Assembly: GCA_011526085.1 (NCBI GenBank)
Contig: WYBC01000017.1
Location: 248,001-312,000, forward strand
Direction: 5' to 3'
Length of the DNA: 64,000 bases
Source: Lysobacter sp.
GTDB taxonomy: Bacteria > Pseudomonadota > Gammaproteobacteria > Xanthomonadales > Xanthomonadaceae
Part shown: piece by piece, positions 47,717 through 57,231 of the stretch
Position numbering within the stretch: the first letter of the stretch is position 1
Layout: each line of letters starts with the position of its first letter
The notes under the pieces: generated by a model
The model's input: the letters and a program-made list of their open reading frames with translations, nothing else
Databases searched by the model: none
What the model was told of the DNA's origin: nothing
Position numbers and translations under genes: made by a program

Positions 47717-48109
47717 TCAGGCCGACAGGCCGTGCCCGCCCACCGGCTCGGTCACGATGTGGGTATCGAAGCCGGCGATGATCGGCCGCGCCTTCGCGAT
47801 CGCCGCCTGCACCTGCGGCAGCGACAACGAAGCCTTGTGATGCTCGGGACTTTCCCAGACTTCGGTGATCCACATCGCATCGGCATCCGCCGGATCGCGG
47901 GCGACGACATAGCTCAGGCAGCCGGGCATGCCGCCGATGCCGTCGAGAAGGATGGCGATCAGCGCGTCGCGCTGGCCGGAGGCGGCTTTCATCTTGCCGA
48001 TCAGACCGTGCATCGAAGGAACTCCGTTGAGTGTGGCGCAGGCGGGAAGCGCGGCGACGAACGTCGCGCCGAGGCCGGCAACGAGGATCTGGCGCCTCAC
48101 GGCATCCAT
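47717..48109 (-). CDS. Exported antibiotic-biosynthesis monooxygenase (ABM) domain protein
   Basis: A 130-residue protein. The C-terminal 98 residues (MHGLIGKMKAASGQRDAL, MPGCLSYVVARDPADADAMW, VWESPEHHKASLSL) match the ABM dimeric alpha/beta-barrel family. Before them is an export-type signal starting MDAVRRQILVAGLGAT and ending near PACATLNG, with twin Arg that may mean Tat export. Most ABM proteins are cytoplasmic, so export is unusual. An internal ATG at 48013 would give the soluble form. Its ATG overlaps the GFA gene stop by one base (TGATG). Confidence 0.78.
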   Translation of the reverse strand: MDAVRRQILVAGLGATFVAALPACATLNGVPSMHGLIGKMKAASGQRDALIAILLDGIGGMPGCLSYVVARDPADADAMWITEVWESPEHHKASLSLPQVQAAIAKARPIIAGFDTHIVTEPVGGHGLSA

Positions 48110-48537
48110 CACGGCGCCGGCGGTGAAGTATCGAACTTGGCGGTCGTGTCGAGCATGCGATCCCAGGGCGCCGCATGCGACGCGAAGATGTCGACCTGGG
48201 GCTGGAATGCTGCCGGGTCGTCGAGCGTACCGGCGCGGATGCCGATCATTCCGGGCCGCATCGACGGCCGGCCGAACAACTGCGACCCGCAGTCGGGGCA
48301 GAAGCCGCGACGGATTGGCTGGCCGCTGCCGCCGATGCTTTCGTAGTACTTCACGTCGCCGCGGATGTTCACGCTTTCGAGCGCGAAGAACAGCGTCGGC
48401 GCATAAGGGCCGCCCGAGACTCGCCTGCAATCGCGGCAGTGGCAGTTGCCTTCCATCAGCGGCGGCGCCGTCGGCGCGTAACGCACCGCACCGCAAAGGC
48501 AACCGCCCGCGTATTTCGTGAGGCTTTCATCGTTCAT
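48109..48537 (-). CDS. GFA-family (DUF636) zinc protein
   Basis: A 142-residue protein of the glutathione-dependent formaldehyde-activating family: GGCLCGAVRYA, NCHCRDCRR and CPDCGSQLFG supply the zinc-binding cysteines. Members bind or process glutathione adducts, but most are uncharacterised. The ATG at 48537 (MNDESLTKYAGGCLCG) matches the usual short N-terminus; an upstream ATG at 48585 would add 16 residues. It is probably cotranscribed with the ABM protein. Confidence 0.88.
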   Translation of the reverse strand: MNDESLTKYAGGCLCGAVRYAPTAPPLMEGNCHCRDCRRVSGGPYAPTLFFALESVNIRGDVKYYESIGGSGQPIRRGFCPDCGSQLFGRPSMRPGMIGIRAGTLDDPAAFQPQVDIFASHAAPWDRMLDTTAKFDTSPPAP

Positions 48538-48608
48538 GTCGATCGATCCGATCCGGGGGACAGGGCCCATTGTGGCGACGGCCACTGACAGGAAATGTCA
48601 GCAGGCGC

Positions 48609-48857
48609 TCAGGCCGCTGTCCCGCATCCCTGCTGATTCGATACCCGTTCGGCGGAGGCCGGATACTTCGCCAGCAGGTGTGGCGGCCGCAGCGGGCGCG
48701 GGCTGAAGCCGCCGCCGCAGTTCGGACAGCGACCATGCAGCACGCCATCGGCGCAGGACGTGCAGAACGTGCATTCGAAACTGCAGATCACCGCATCGGT
48801 GGCGTCCGGCGGCAGATCCCTGTCGCAGCATTCGCAGTTGGGGCGGAGTTGGAGCAT
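48609..48857 (-). CDS. DUF1272 small zinc-binding-like protein
   Basis: An 82-residue protein with MLQLRPNCECCDRDLPPDA, ICSFECTFCTSCAD and GRCPNCGGGF, the DUF1272 layout. Eight or more cysteines in pairs suggest zinc binding. AGGAGA lies before the ATG at 48857. The function is unknown. Confidence 0.85.
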   Translation of the reverse strand: MLQLRPNCECCDRDLPPDATDAVICSFECTFCTSCADGVLHGRCPNCGGGFSPRPLRPPHLLAKYPASAERVSNQQGCGTAA

Positions 48858-48910
48858 GGGTGTCTCCTGACCGATGGCGGGCAACGGGATGATGCGCGAA
48901 TCACGAACGG

Positions 48911-48947
48911 AAAACGCCGGGAAATCCCATCCTGGGATTTCCCGGCG
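48911..48947 (-). terminator. 15-bp perfect hairpin before DUF1272
   Basis: Arms at 48915-48929 and 48933-48947 are exact inverted copies (15 bp, 3-base loop). On the minus strand it is followed by GTTTTCC, so it can terminate transcription coming from the beta-helix gene. Confidence 0.75.
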
Positions 48948-49040
48948 AGCGACACCGCCGGCGAGCGGTGCCGCGGTGCAGTCCGGGTTTGGGGCCCCGG
49001 GCCGCCGGCATGCGATCCATCACGTGCCGTGTACGCAACC

Positions 49041-49099
49041 GAAAAGTGCGCTGGAGGCGAGCCATCCACTGACGAGGTAGGCCGGCCCGCCTCCAGCGC
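49041..49099 (-). terminator. Hairpin directly after the beta-helix gene
   Basis: An 11-bp stem (gcgctggaggc at 49048-49058 with gcctccagcgc at 49089-49099) around a 30-base loop, followed on the minus strand by ACTTTTCGG, 2 bp after the stop codon. Confidence 0.55.
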
Positions 49100-49101
49100 G
49101 G

Positions 49102-50052
49102 TTAATTGAACTTGCAGATGACGCCGGAGGGCGTCGACGTGTTGCCGCTCTGGGTCACGCCGGCGACATTGCCGATCACGTTGATGCCGTTGCAGGCACC
49201 GACTCCCATCTGCCGGTTGTTGTTGAAACTGTTGCCCGTGAACGTGCCGCCGATCGAGCCGGCTTCGTCGAACACGGCGCCGCCGAACTTGGCCCAGGAA
49301 ACGCTGTTGTTGTTCGCCTCGAAATGATCGGAACCGCTGACCACATCGATTCCCCATTCGCCCGGACGATGAGTGACGGTGTTGGAGATCCGGCAGTAGT
49401 CGCAATTGACCATGTACATGGCGCTGGCGCCGACATCGACCGTATGCATGCCGTCGATCACGACACCGGTGGAGTTGTAGGAGGCGATTTCGCCATCGCC
49501 ACCGGGGCCGTTGGCACGGCCGATCACTTGGCCGTAGAGGATGACGACATCATTGGCGTCGCTGATCCACACGTTCGGATCGGCGATGCCGTTGGATACG
49601 TTCCCGTTGTAACGCATGAACGTATCCCAGATGTCGACGTTGGAACTGCCGTTGACGCCGATGCTGATCAGGAAGTTCTGGATCCGGAGCCCCCAGAGGA
49701 TGAGTCCGGACCGCTGATAACTGAGGATGCCGAATTCGCCGCCCGGCCCGGGGCCATTGAGGAGGAAATTCTTCAGCATCACGCTGTTGCCGGGCGCCAT
49801 CGCCCGTACCGCGCTGGAATTGATCACGACCGAATCGCGGCTGGCCGCGAGACCCTCGATCGTCGTGCCGGCCGGGATGTCCAGCGTCGTGGCGCCCAGA
49901 TTGTAGGTGCCGGCGTTCAGGCAGATCGTCTGCCCGGCGTAGGTCGCGACCGCCGCGTGCAGATTCGCACCGGAGGACAGCGTGGCATTGCAGGCGTTGG
50001 CGGCGAAAGAAGCGCACATCAGGATCAGTGAAACCATCGTCTTCCGAATCAT
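49102..50052 (-). CDS. Secreted right-handed beta-helix protein
   Basis: A 316-residue exported protein: signal peptide MIRKTMVSLILMCASFAANA, then NLHAAVATYAGQTICLNAGTY and repeated short strands of the parallel beta-helix type (TTLDIPAGTTIEGL, SVMLKNFLLNG, SNVDIWDTFMRYNG, TGVVIDGMHTVD, GTFTGNSFNNN). The Asn-rich turns are typical of pectate-lyase-like folds. No catalytic residues could be assigned, so it may bind or cut a polysaccharide or be structural. It sits downstream of recA where recX is often found. The ATG at 50052 starts the signal peptide. Confidence 0.78.
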   Translation of the reverse strand: MIRKTMVSLILMCASFAANACNATLSSGANLHAAVATYAGQTICLNAGTYNLGATTLDIPAGTTIEGLAASRDSVVINSSAVRAMAPGNSVMLKNFLLNGPGPGGEFGILSYQRSGLILWGLRIQNFLISIGVNGSSNVDIWDTFMRYNGNVSNGIADPNVWISDANDVVILYGQVIGRANGPGGDGEIASYNSTGVVIDGMHTVDVGASAMYMVNCDYCRISNTVTHRPGEWGIDVVSGSDHFEANNNSVSWAKFGGAVFDEAGSIGGTFTGNSFNNNRQMGVGACNGINVIGNVAGVTQSGNTSTPSGVICKFN

Positions 50053-50185
50053 GTCTCGAGTCCTTGGGATGAAATCCGGGGTGTTCTCCGATGCGCACCG
50101 CTCCGGAAGCGGCGGGTCGCATTCGCGACCCCGCCGCAGGGAACAGCACGCCACCCGTTCCCCGTGAACGGGCGGTTCGAACCGA

Positions 50186-51223
<1,038 letters not shown>

Positions 51224-51265
51224 CGTGGAATCCTCGTCAGTGATTGGGTGAATGTCTGGAGTGGG

Positions 51266-51299
51266 CGCAGGTTAGGGAGCACCCGTCGCAAAACCTGCG
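51266..51299. repeat. Hairpin in the lexA-recA spacer
   Basis: 8-bp arms cgcaggtt (51266-51273) and aacctgcg (51292-51299) with an 18-base loop, about 43 bp before the recA start. It could be an mRNA structure controlling recA. Confidence 0.4.
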
Positions 51300-51399
51300 A
51301 CGCCCTGAAATCTAATCGCGACCGTGTCGGTGGGGCATCGGGAGAACGCGCCTGCGCATGTAGGAATTTCCCGCATGGCGCGCATCGATCCCGATCCGC

Positions 51400-52044
51400 T
51401 CAGCGGCTCGGCCGCACGAGACCGCAGTACAGCCCTTCGATGCTGAAGTCCTGATCGGGCAGCACATCGATCGGGGCGTAGCTGGGATTGCGCGGCATCA
51501 GGCGAATGCGGTCCTTGCCGATCTTCAGCAGCTTCACCGTGATTTCGTCGTCGATGCGCGCGACCACGATCTGGCCGGAACGCGCTTCGCTGGTGCGGTA
51601 GACGCCGATGAGATCGCCTTCGAAGATGCCTTCGTCCACCATCGAATCGCCCTGAACCTTGAGCAGGTAATTCGGTGCGGGCGAAAACAGGGCGCGGTCG
51701 AGGAGGACGTAATCGTCCGAACGCAGGTCGGCCCCGATGGGCAGGCCGGCGGCCACGCGGCCCAGCACCGGCAGTTGCAGGGCGTTGTCGGGGAGCATCG
51801 GTGCCGGAGGGGCGTCGAAGGCGTCGTTCGCGGCCTCGTGGACCAGGCGGATGCCCCTCGCCTGCCCCGGCACCCGGCGGATGACGCCGGCCTGCTCCAG
51901 CGCTTCGAGGTGGTACTGGGCGGCACGGACGCCCTTGAAGCCCATGGCGTGGGCGATCTCGGTCTGCGAGGGCGGCACGCCGTCGGCGGCGATGCGCTCG
52001 GAGATGAGGGCGAGGATGGCTTGCTGGGTATCGGTCAGGTCCAT
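51400..52044 (-). CDS. lexA: LexA repressor
   Basis: The SOS repressor and RecA-stimulated self-cleaving protease. The 214-residue protein has a winged HTH (about 1-65, SQTEIAHAMGFKGVRAAQYHLEAL), the Ala99-Gly100 cleavage site (RVAAGLPIG), Ser134 (GDSMVDEG) and Lys171 (EITVKLLKIG) of the catalytic dyad. The ATG at 52044 is preceded directly by a perfect LexA operator, 2 bp away, and no ribosome-binding site fits, so the message is probably leaderless. cinA ends 60 bp upstream, recA follows. Confidence 0.97.
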   Translation of the reverse strand: MDLTDTQQAILALISERIAADGVPPSQTEIAHAMGFKGVRAAQYHLEALEQAGVIRRVPGQARGIRLVHEAANDAFDAPPAPMLPDNALQLPVLGRVAAGLPIGADLRSDDYVLLDRALFSPAPNYLLKVQGDSMVDEGIFEGDLIGVYRTSEARSGQIVVARIDDEITVKLLKIGKDRIRLMPRNPSYAPIDVLPDQDFSIEGLYCGLVRPSR

Positions 52045-52046
52045 GG

Positions 52047-52065
52047 TTAGTAGTATTACTACTAA
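52047..52065 (-). promoter_or_regulatory. LexA operator
   Basis: On the minus strand TTAGTAGTAATACTACTAA, a perfect 19-bp palindrome (9+1+9) identical to the Xanthomonas LexA box, 2 bp upstream of the lexA start. It overlaps the -10 box, so bound LexA would block its own transcription. Confidence 0.93.
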
Positions 52066-52081
52066 CAACCAACCCCGTCAA
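52053..52081 (-). promoter_or_regulatory. lexA promoter overlapping the operator
   Basis: Read on the minus strand: -35 TTGACG (52081-52076), 17-base spacer, -10 TAATAC (52058-52053). The start point expected 6-8 bases downstream falls at about 52046-52044, on or next to the A of the lexA ATG. Confidence 0.75.
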
Positions 52082-52103
52082 CGATCCCGTGCAAAGCGCT
52101 CGC

Positions 52104-52607
52104 TCAGGTCGTCCCGATCAGCGTCTCCAGCCCGCGCAGGGCCGCACCGACGGTCTGCCGGCGCACGGCATCGCGGTCGCCGTCGAAATGGAACAGTTGG
52201 GCGTGGGCATAGCCGCCGCGGCGCTTCCAGCCGATCCAGACGGTGCCGACGGGCTTGTCCGGCGAGCCGCCGCCGGGGCCGGCGATGCCGGTGACCGCGA
52301 CCGCGATGCTGGCGCCGGAATGCACGAGCGCGCCGGAGACCATTTCGATCACGGTCTCGCGGCTGACCGCGCCGTGGTGTTCGAGGGTTTCCGGGCGGAC
52401 GCCGAGCATCGCCTGCTTGGCTTCGTAGCTGTAGGCGACCATGCCGCAGTCGAACCAGTCGGACGAGCCGGCGATGTCGGTGACGGTCTTGGCGATCCAG
52501 CCGCCGGTGCAGCTCTCGGCGGTGACCAGCGTGTGCCGGGCATTGCGGAAACGTCCGCCCAGGGTCTCGGCGTGTTCGCGCAGTTCGGCATCGGTATGGA
52601 GGGTCAT
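52104..52607 (-). CDS. pncC: Nicotinamide-nucleotide amidohydrolase (CinA C-terminal type, PncC)
   Basis: Deamidates nicotinamide mononucleotide to nicotinic acid mononucleotide, recycling NAD. The 167-residue product is the stand-alone CinA C-terminal domain: LVTAESCTGGWIAKTVT (nucleophilic Ser) and VTGIAGPGGGSPDKPVGTVW are the family blocks. ATG at 52607 begins MTLHTDAELRE. It lies just upstream of lexA and recA, an order often seen as cinA-recA in bacteria. Confidence 0.93.
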   Translation of the reverse strand: MTLHTDAELREHAETLGGRFRNARHTLVTAESCTGGWIAKTVTDIAGSSDWFDCGMVAYSYEAKQAMLGVRPETLEHHGAVSRETVIEMVSGALVHSGASIAVAVTGIAGPGGGSPDKPVGTVWIGWKRRGGYAHAQLFHFDGDRDAVRRQTVGAALRGLETLIGTT

Positions 52608-52679
52608 GCGGGGGTCCAGAGCGCGGCGGCGGCCGTTCGCGGGGATGATAGCGTCAAGCCCGGCCGGCGCACGCAGGCG

Positions 52680-52711
52680 AAGCAAAGACGGCCCGCACGT
52701 GGCGGGCCGTC
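52680..52711 (-). terminator. Terminator after the heme lipoprotein gene
   Basis: A 10-bp stem (gacggcccgc / gcgggccgtc) with a 5-base loop, followed on the minus strand by TTTGCTT, 26 bp after the stop codon. Confidence 0.75.
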
Positions 52712-52736
52712 GGCGAAGCGCGGAACGGTGAAACGT

Positions 52737-54131
52737 TTACGGCTTGGCGGGCGTCGCGGCGGCCGGCGGCGGCAACTGGCAATTGCCCGCCTTGTCGACG
52801 GTGAACAGGTCGCCGCAGATATGGCTGACGTCCGGCTGGTCGGTGGTGCTGAAGTTGTGGCAGGTGAAGCAGTTCTGGGTGTTCGACTCGAAGAAGCTCT
52901 CCATCGTCATGTTGGCGAGGTAGAGCGAGCCGCGCTGGTTGGTCGGGACGCTGCTGTCCTGGCCGTTCTTGGTCCACAACGCGCCGATCATCTCGTAGTT
53001 CTTCCAGATCGCCATCGGATCGTCGTCGCCGAGCTTGGTCAGCAGGCCGTCGGCACCGACCAGTTGCGCGTTGAGTTCCCTGATCGCCGCGAGATTCGCC
53101 TTGTTGTCGTTGGGGCCGGTCATGTCGCCGGGCGCATTGCCGTTGGGATACTGCCGGCAGATGTTGTTCGGCGTGCCGGTGGGCGGCGGCGGCGGATTGC
53201 CCTGCACCGTCGGCGTGTTGAAATTGAACGCGGCACAGGCGGCGTTCGGCGGCCCGGGATTCGGATTGGGATTGGCGGTGAGGCATTGCGCGGCTTCGTT
53301 GCTGGCCAGCGCCCAGCCGGAGGCCGGCATCGGGCTGGAACCGTCGCAAAGCGGCGCATTGGTCTTGTGTTCGAACGAGGCCCAGATCATTTCCGGATGA
53401 TTCTTCGTCCAGTTCACGATGTGGAAACCGACCAAGCCCAGGATCACCTTCGTCGGCGCCAACTGATCGTTGCCGCTGGCCATGGGCACTTCGGCATCCA
53501 TCATGAAATAAGTCGGATCGGCCTTCGGCAGGATTTTCCAGGCGACCTTCAGTTCCATCGTGCCTTCGGCGAAGCTGGCGCCGGTGGAGGTGCATTCCGC
53601 ATCCGAATACCAGACCGAGTAATACAGCACGTTGCCGTTCTGATCGTAGAGGGCGCTGGTGTCGGCCTGTTCTTCCTCGAAGTCGACCGGCTTGATGTCG
53701 CGAATGCCCAGCAACTTGACGGCGTTCGCGCGCCCGCTGACCTTCGGCTTGCCGCACTGGCCGCTACCGCCGCTCGGATCGCGCAGACGATTGCTTTCGA
53801 AGACGCGCTCGCCGGGCGTGGTCGTCGACGGCGACACCTGCGCCAGGAACCACTGCCACGAGAACTGGTAGAAGTCGCAGAAGGTTTCCGCGCTGGCGAT
53901 TTCGGATGGCGGATTGGGACTGGTGATCCAGTTGCTGCTGGCCTGGCAGACCGACGGTGGCGTCACCGGCGTCGCGGCGGCGACGTCGGGCTTGGGTGCG
54001 GCCGCTTCCGGCTTCTGGCCGCAGCCGGACAGTGCGAGCGCGATGGCGACCGTTGCGGCGAGCGCATGGGGCGCGTGACGCATGCGGGTGTTGCGGACGA
54101 CGGACGACTGCGTGAACGACGGCGTGGACAT
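52737..54131 (-). CDS. Lipoprotein with a single c-type heme site
   Basis: A 464-residue lipoprotein: signal with lipobox LALSGC (Cys37), a short Pro/Ala tether, a large Cys-containing domain with NWITSPNPPSEIASAETFC and FYQFSWQWFLAQVSP near its start, then near the C-terminus CFTCHN (421-425), a CxxCH heme-attachment motif. A Pro/Asn-rich stretch (NPNPNPGPPNA, GNPPPPPTGTP) splits the protein. I do not recognise the family; a covalently bound heme in the periplasm is strongly suggested by CxxCH. AAGGAG precedes the ATG at 54131; an internal ATG at 54083 would also keep the lipobox. It lies downstream of a TonB receptor but separated by a terminator. Confidence 0.72.
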   Translation of the reverse strand: MSTPSFTQSSVVRNTRMRHAPHALAATVAIALALSGCGQKPEAAAPKPDVAAATPVTPPSVCQASSNWITSPNPPSEIASAETFCDFYQFSWQWFLAQVSPSTTTPGERVFESNRLRDPSGGSGQCGKPKVSGRANAVKLLGIRDIKPVDFEEEQADTSALYDQNGNVLYYSVWYSDAECTSTGASFAEGTMELKVAWKILPKADPTYFMMDAEVPMASGNDQLAPTKVILGLVGFHIVNWTKNHPEMIWASFEHKTNAPLCDGSSPMPASGWALASNEAAQCLTANPNPNPGPPNAACAAFNFNTPTVQGNPPPPPTGTPNNICRQYPNGNAPGDMTGPNDNKANLAAIRELNAQLVGADGLLTKLGDDDPMAIWKNYEMIGALWTKNGQDSSVPTNQRGSLYLANMTMESFFESNTQNCFTCHNFSTTDQPDVSHICGDLFTVDKAGNCQLPPPAAATPAKP

Positions 54132-54363
54132 CGAACATTCTCCTTGGCGTATGACCCATGTCTGCGGAATCCCGGCGGGCGGGAATTCCGTTCCCCTCGA
54201 ACGTCGTGAGGCGCGCATGCGGCGGCCGCCGAAGTCCGGATTCCTGCGGACCGGATGCGACGGTGCGGACCGGCATCCGGCGATGCATCGATGATGGCGT
54301 GTTTCCCCGGGGCCGAGCATGCGCCTGCCGGCGGCCGGCCGCAATCCGCAATGCACAACGCCA

Positions 54364-54394
54364 CGAAAAAGAACGGCCCGCCGAAGCGGGCCGT
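54364..54394 (-). terminator. Terminator after the second TonB receptor
   Basis: A 9-bp stem (acggcccgc / gcgggccgt) with a CGAA loop, followed on the minus strand by TTCTTTTTCG, beginning 25 bp past the receptor stop. Confidence 0.88.
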
Positions 54395-54419
54395 CCGGAT
54401 GACGCGGCGGAACGGAAAC

Positions 54420-56930
54420 TCAGTACTTCACGCGGAACGTCACGCCGTAGGTGCGCGGAGCGCCGAGGAAGGCGTTCCAGGTGCCGGTCTGCAGCGGCGC
54501 GTCGAAGGCGACCTGATAGTACTCGGCGTCGGTGAGGTTCTGCGACCACAGCTCGACATCCCAGCGACCGTCGCGACGCCCGATCACGAACCGCGCGTTG
54601 AACACCGAATAGGCGTCCTGTTCCTTCTGCGGGTCGAGATCGGAGCCGGTGTTGTAGTCCGACATGTACTTGCCGCCGAGGTGGGCGCTGGCTTCGAGAT
54701 TGCTGCCCAGATCCCACTCGTAGCCGACCGAACCGGTCACCGACCACTTCGGCGCGAAGCTGGCGCGGCTGCCGGGCAGCAGCACCAGATCGGCATCCGG
54801 CAACGGATCGTCGCCGTACTTGGTGTCGGCATAGGTCAGGCCGCTCTGCACCATCCAGCCACCGGTCTGCCACAGCAGTTCGGCATCGAGACCCTGCGAG
54901 GTCACCTTCGGGATCGAGCGGACCACGAAGCTGGTGCCGAGGAAGCTGTTGAGCTGGAAGTCCGAGTATTCCTGGTGGAACAACGTGGCGTTGAGCAACA
55001 GGTTGCCGCCGAGCCAGGTGGTCTTGGTGCCCAGTTCGAAGCTGTCGACGAACTCGCCGTCGAACGAGGTGTCGTTCACCGGCACGATGCCTGCGGTGCC
55101 GCTGGACAGACCGTTGTTCGACTGCACGCGATCGAGGTTGAAGCCACCGGCCTTGTAGCCGCGCGCGGCCGAGAAATAGGCCATCGCGTGTTCGTTGAAA
55201 CGGTACGCGGCCTTGAACGTGCCGGACCATTCCTTCTCTTCGCGGCTCTGGTCGGTGCTGCGGCCGTTGTGCTGGATGTTGGTCCACGGCAGACAGGCGA
55301 ACCCGACCACCGACGGCGCCGCGGCCGAAGCCTGGGCGACGGTCAGGCCGCGTGCGACCAGCGCCGCGACCACCTGGGCCGGATTGGCCAGCATCGCGCC
55401 GCAGCCGAGGCCGCCGTTCGGGTTGCTGTAACGCGACGCCAGATCCTTCTTCTCGCGGGTGTAACGCAGGCCGAGGGTCAGGTCGAGCGCGTCGGTGACA
55501 TGCCAGGTGTTGTTGGTGAACAGGCCAAGGCTCTTGGAGTCCTGCTCGTAGCGGTCGGCGGCGGCGTGGCCGGCGAACACGGTGCCGAAGGGACGGCCGG
55601 ACGCCTGAGACAGGAACAGCCCCGCGGTGGGGCTCGTGGCCAGCAGCGGATTGATCCGCGACAGCAGCGCGATCGACAGATACGGTTCGTACGCGCTGCC
55701 GACCCGATAAGCCTCGTTGCGGCGCAGGTTCTCGTCGGCGTAGAACGCGCCGACCAGCCAGTCCAGCTTGTCGGTGCTGCCGGTCAGGCGGAACTCCTGG
55801 CTGAAGGTGTTGAACCGGGTGAAGTTGTCCGATTCCTGCGGATTGCGGTACAGCAGGTCGGCCGTGCTGTAGTCGAAATCGATGCCGTTGGTGGACTGCC
55901 ATTCGCGGCGTGCGGTCACCGAGGTGAAGGTCGCGCCGTTGAGCCACGGCGTTTCCCAGTCGACCTGGCCGCTGACGCCCTTGTCCTTCATGTATTGCGC
56001 GGAGCTGCGGTTCGCCCACGCCCGGCGGGCGAAGGGATCGGCCACGGGCGCCACGCCGGTATCCACGGACAGCGCATCGAGGATCGCCGCGGTCGGGCCA
56101 CGGATGATCGTGGTGCTGGCGCAGCAGTTCTCGTCGCGGTTGGTGAAGTCGCCGGTCAGCAGGATATCGAGCGTATCCGTGGGTTCGAACAGTAACTGGC
56201 CGCGGAAGGTGTGGAAATTCTGGTCCTGGTCTTCGGTATCGACGCGCGGACCGCTGCCGGTGTTCACATCGAGATAGCCGTTGCGCTTGCGCTTCGCGGC
56301 ATACAGGCGGAACGCCGCCATGTCGTTGAACGAATCGCTGTAGGAGCCGGCGACGCCGATCGCACCGTAGTTGCCGACGGTGAACTCGGCTTCCGCGCTC
56401 TGCTGGTAGCTCGGCCGCTTGGTGACCACGTTGATCACGCCGGCCGACGTGTTCTTGCCGAACAGCGTTCCCTGCGGGCCTTTCAGTACTTCGATGCGTT
56501 CGAGTTCGCCGAGATCGCCGAAGCCCACGCCGTTGCGCGGGCGGTAGACGCCGTCGATCACCACGCCGACCGACGACTCGAGACCGGCGTTGTCGCCGAC
56601 CGTGCCGATGCCGCGGATGCGCGCCGTGGTCAGCGACTCGCTCTGGGTGCTGGTGACGGTGAGGCCCGGCACCAGTTGCTGCAGATCCTTGATGTCGCGG
56701 ACGCCGTTGTCTTCGAGCATGGCTTCCGACAATGCGGTGACCACCACGGGAACGTCCTGCAGGGCTTCTTCGCGTTTTTGCGCGGTGACGATGATCTTGT
56801 CGAGCGTTCCGGCTTCTTCCTCGCCGCTGCCGCTGTCCTGGGCCAGCACCAGCGGTGCCTGGACCAGGCCCACCAGCGCGATCACCAGCGCACGGGCCAA
56901 GGTCGAATGTTGCAGTGCACGATCTTTCAT
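54420..56930 (-). CDS. TonB-dependent outer-membrane receptor
   Basis: An 836-residue receptor. Signal peptide ends near LVLAQ (30), followed by a TonB box DKIIVTA (44-50), plug (DVPVVVTALSEAM, VRDIKDLQQLVPGLTVTS, ARIRGIGTVGDNAGLESSV, IDGVYRPRNGVGFGDLGELE, IEVLKGPQGTLFGKNTSAGVINVVTKRP) and a barrel ending GVTFRVKY. The plug is of the FecA/CirA-like type with the GTLFGKNT signature found in Sphingomonas- and Xanthomonas-type receptors for sterols, polyphenols and similar compounds; the ligand is unknown. GAGGGGGG precedes the ATG at 56930. It is divergent from mutS. Confidence 0.93.
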   Translation of the reverse strand: MKDRALQHSTLARALVIALVGLVQAPLVLAQDSGSGEEEAGTLDKIIVTAQKREEALQDVPVVVTALSEAMLEDNGVRDIKDLQQLVPGLTVTSTQSESLTTARIRGIGTVGDNAGLESSVGVVIDGVYRPRNGVGFGDLGELERIEVLKGPQGTLFGKNTSAGVINVVTKRPSYQQSAEAEFTVGNYGAIGVAGSYSDSFNDMAAFRLYAAKRKRNGYLDVNTGSGPRVDTEDQDQNFHTFRGQLLFEPTDTLDILLTGDFTNRDENCCASTTIIRGPTAAILDALSVDTGVAPVADPFARRAWANRSSAQYMKDKGVSGQVDWETPWLNGATFTSVTARREWQSTNGIDFDYSTADLLYRNPQESDNFTRFNTFSQEFRLTGSTDKLDWLVGAFYADENLRRNEAYRVGSAYEPYLSIALLSRINPLLATSPTAGLFLSQASGRPFGTVFAGHAAADRYEQDSKSLGLFTNNTWHVTDALDLTLGLRYTREKKDLASRYSNPNGGLGCGAMLANPAQVVAALVARGLTVAQASAAAPSVVGFACLPWTNIQHNGRSTDQSREEKEWSGTFKAAYRFNEHAMAYFSAARGYKAGGFNLDRVQSNNGLSSGTAGIVPVNDTSFDGEFVDSFELGTKTTWLGGNLLLNATLFHQEYSDFQLNSFLGTSFVVRSIPKVTSQGLDAELLWQTGGWMVQSGLTYADTKYGDDPLPDADLVLLPGSRASFAPKWSVTGSVGYEWDLGSNLEASAHLGGKYMSDYNTGSDLDPQKEQDAYSVFNARFVIGRRDGRWDVELWSQNLTDAEYYQVAFDAPLQTGTWNAFLGAPRTYGVTFRVKY

Positions 56931-57231
56931 TACCCCCCTCCTCGCCATATGTTTTTGTGTTTTCGTATCGTTACGTGGTCGTTGTTCGATCATCGGCGGT
57001 ACGCATCCTGGCGTCATGTCGCGTCGCCGCATCCGTAGGCCGTAGACCCTGGAGGAAGACCGCGTGGCATGGGTCCGACCCCTCGACTGGATGCGAATGA
57101 CAACCGCGTCGCGACGGTAGCACAGGATTCATCGACTGTGCGCATGGCCGGAACCGCCCGGGAGGGGCCGGCATGCTAGTCTTTGCCGCCCTTTCCGGGT
57201 GTGCTGCACGGCACCCGGCGCGCCCCCTCGA
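56931..57231. other. Divergent region TonB receptor / mutS
   Basis: 301 bp. The minus-strand ribosome-binding site GAGGGGGG lies at its left end. An AT-rich patch (about 56950-56995) probably holds the receptor promoter. TGCTAGTCT at 57174-57182 is a weak extended -10 candidate for mutS. No gene is visible. Confidence 0.4.
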
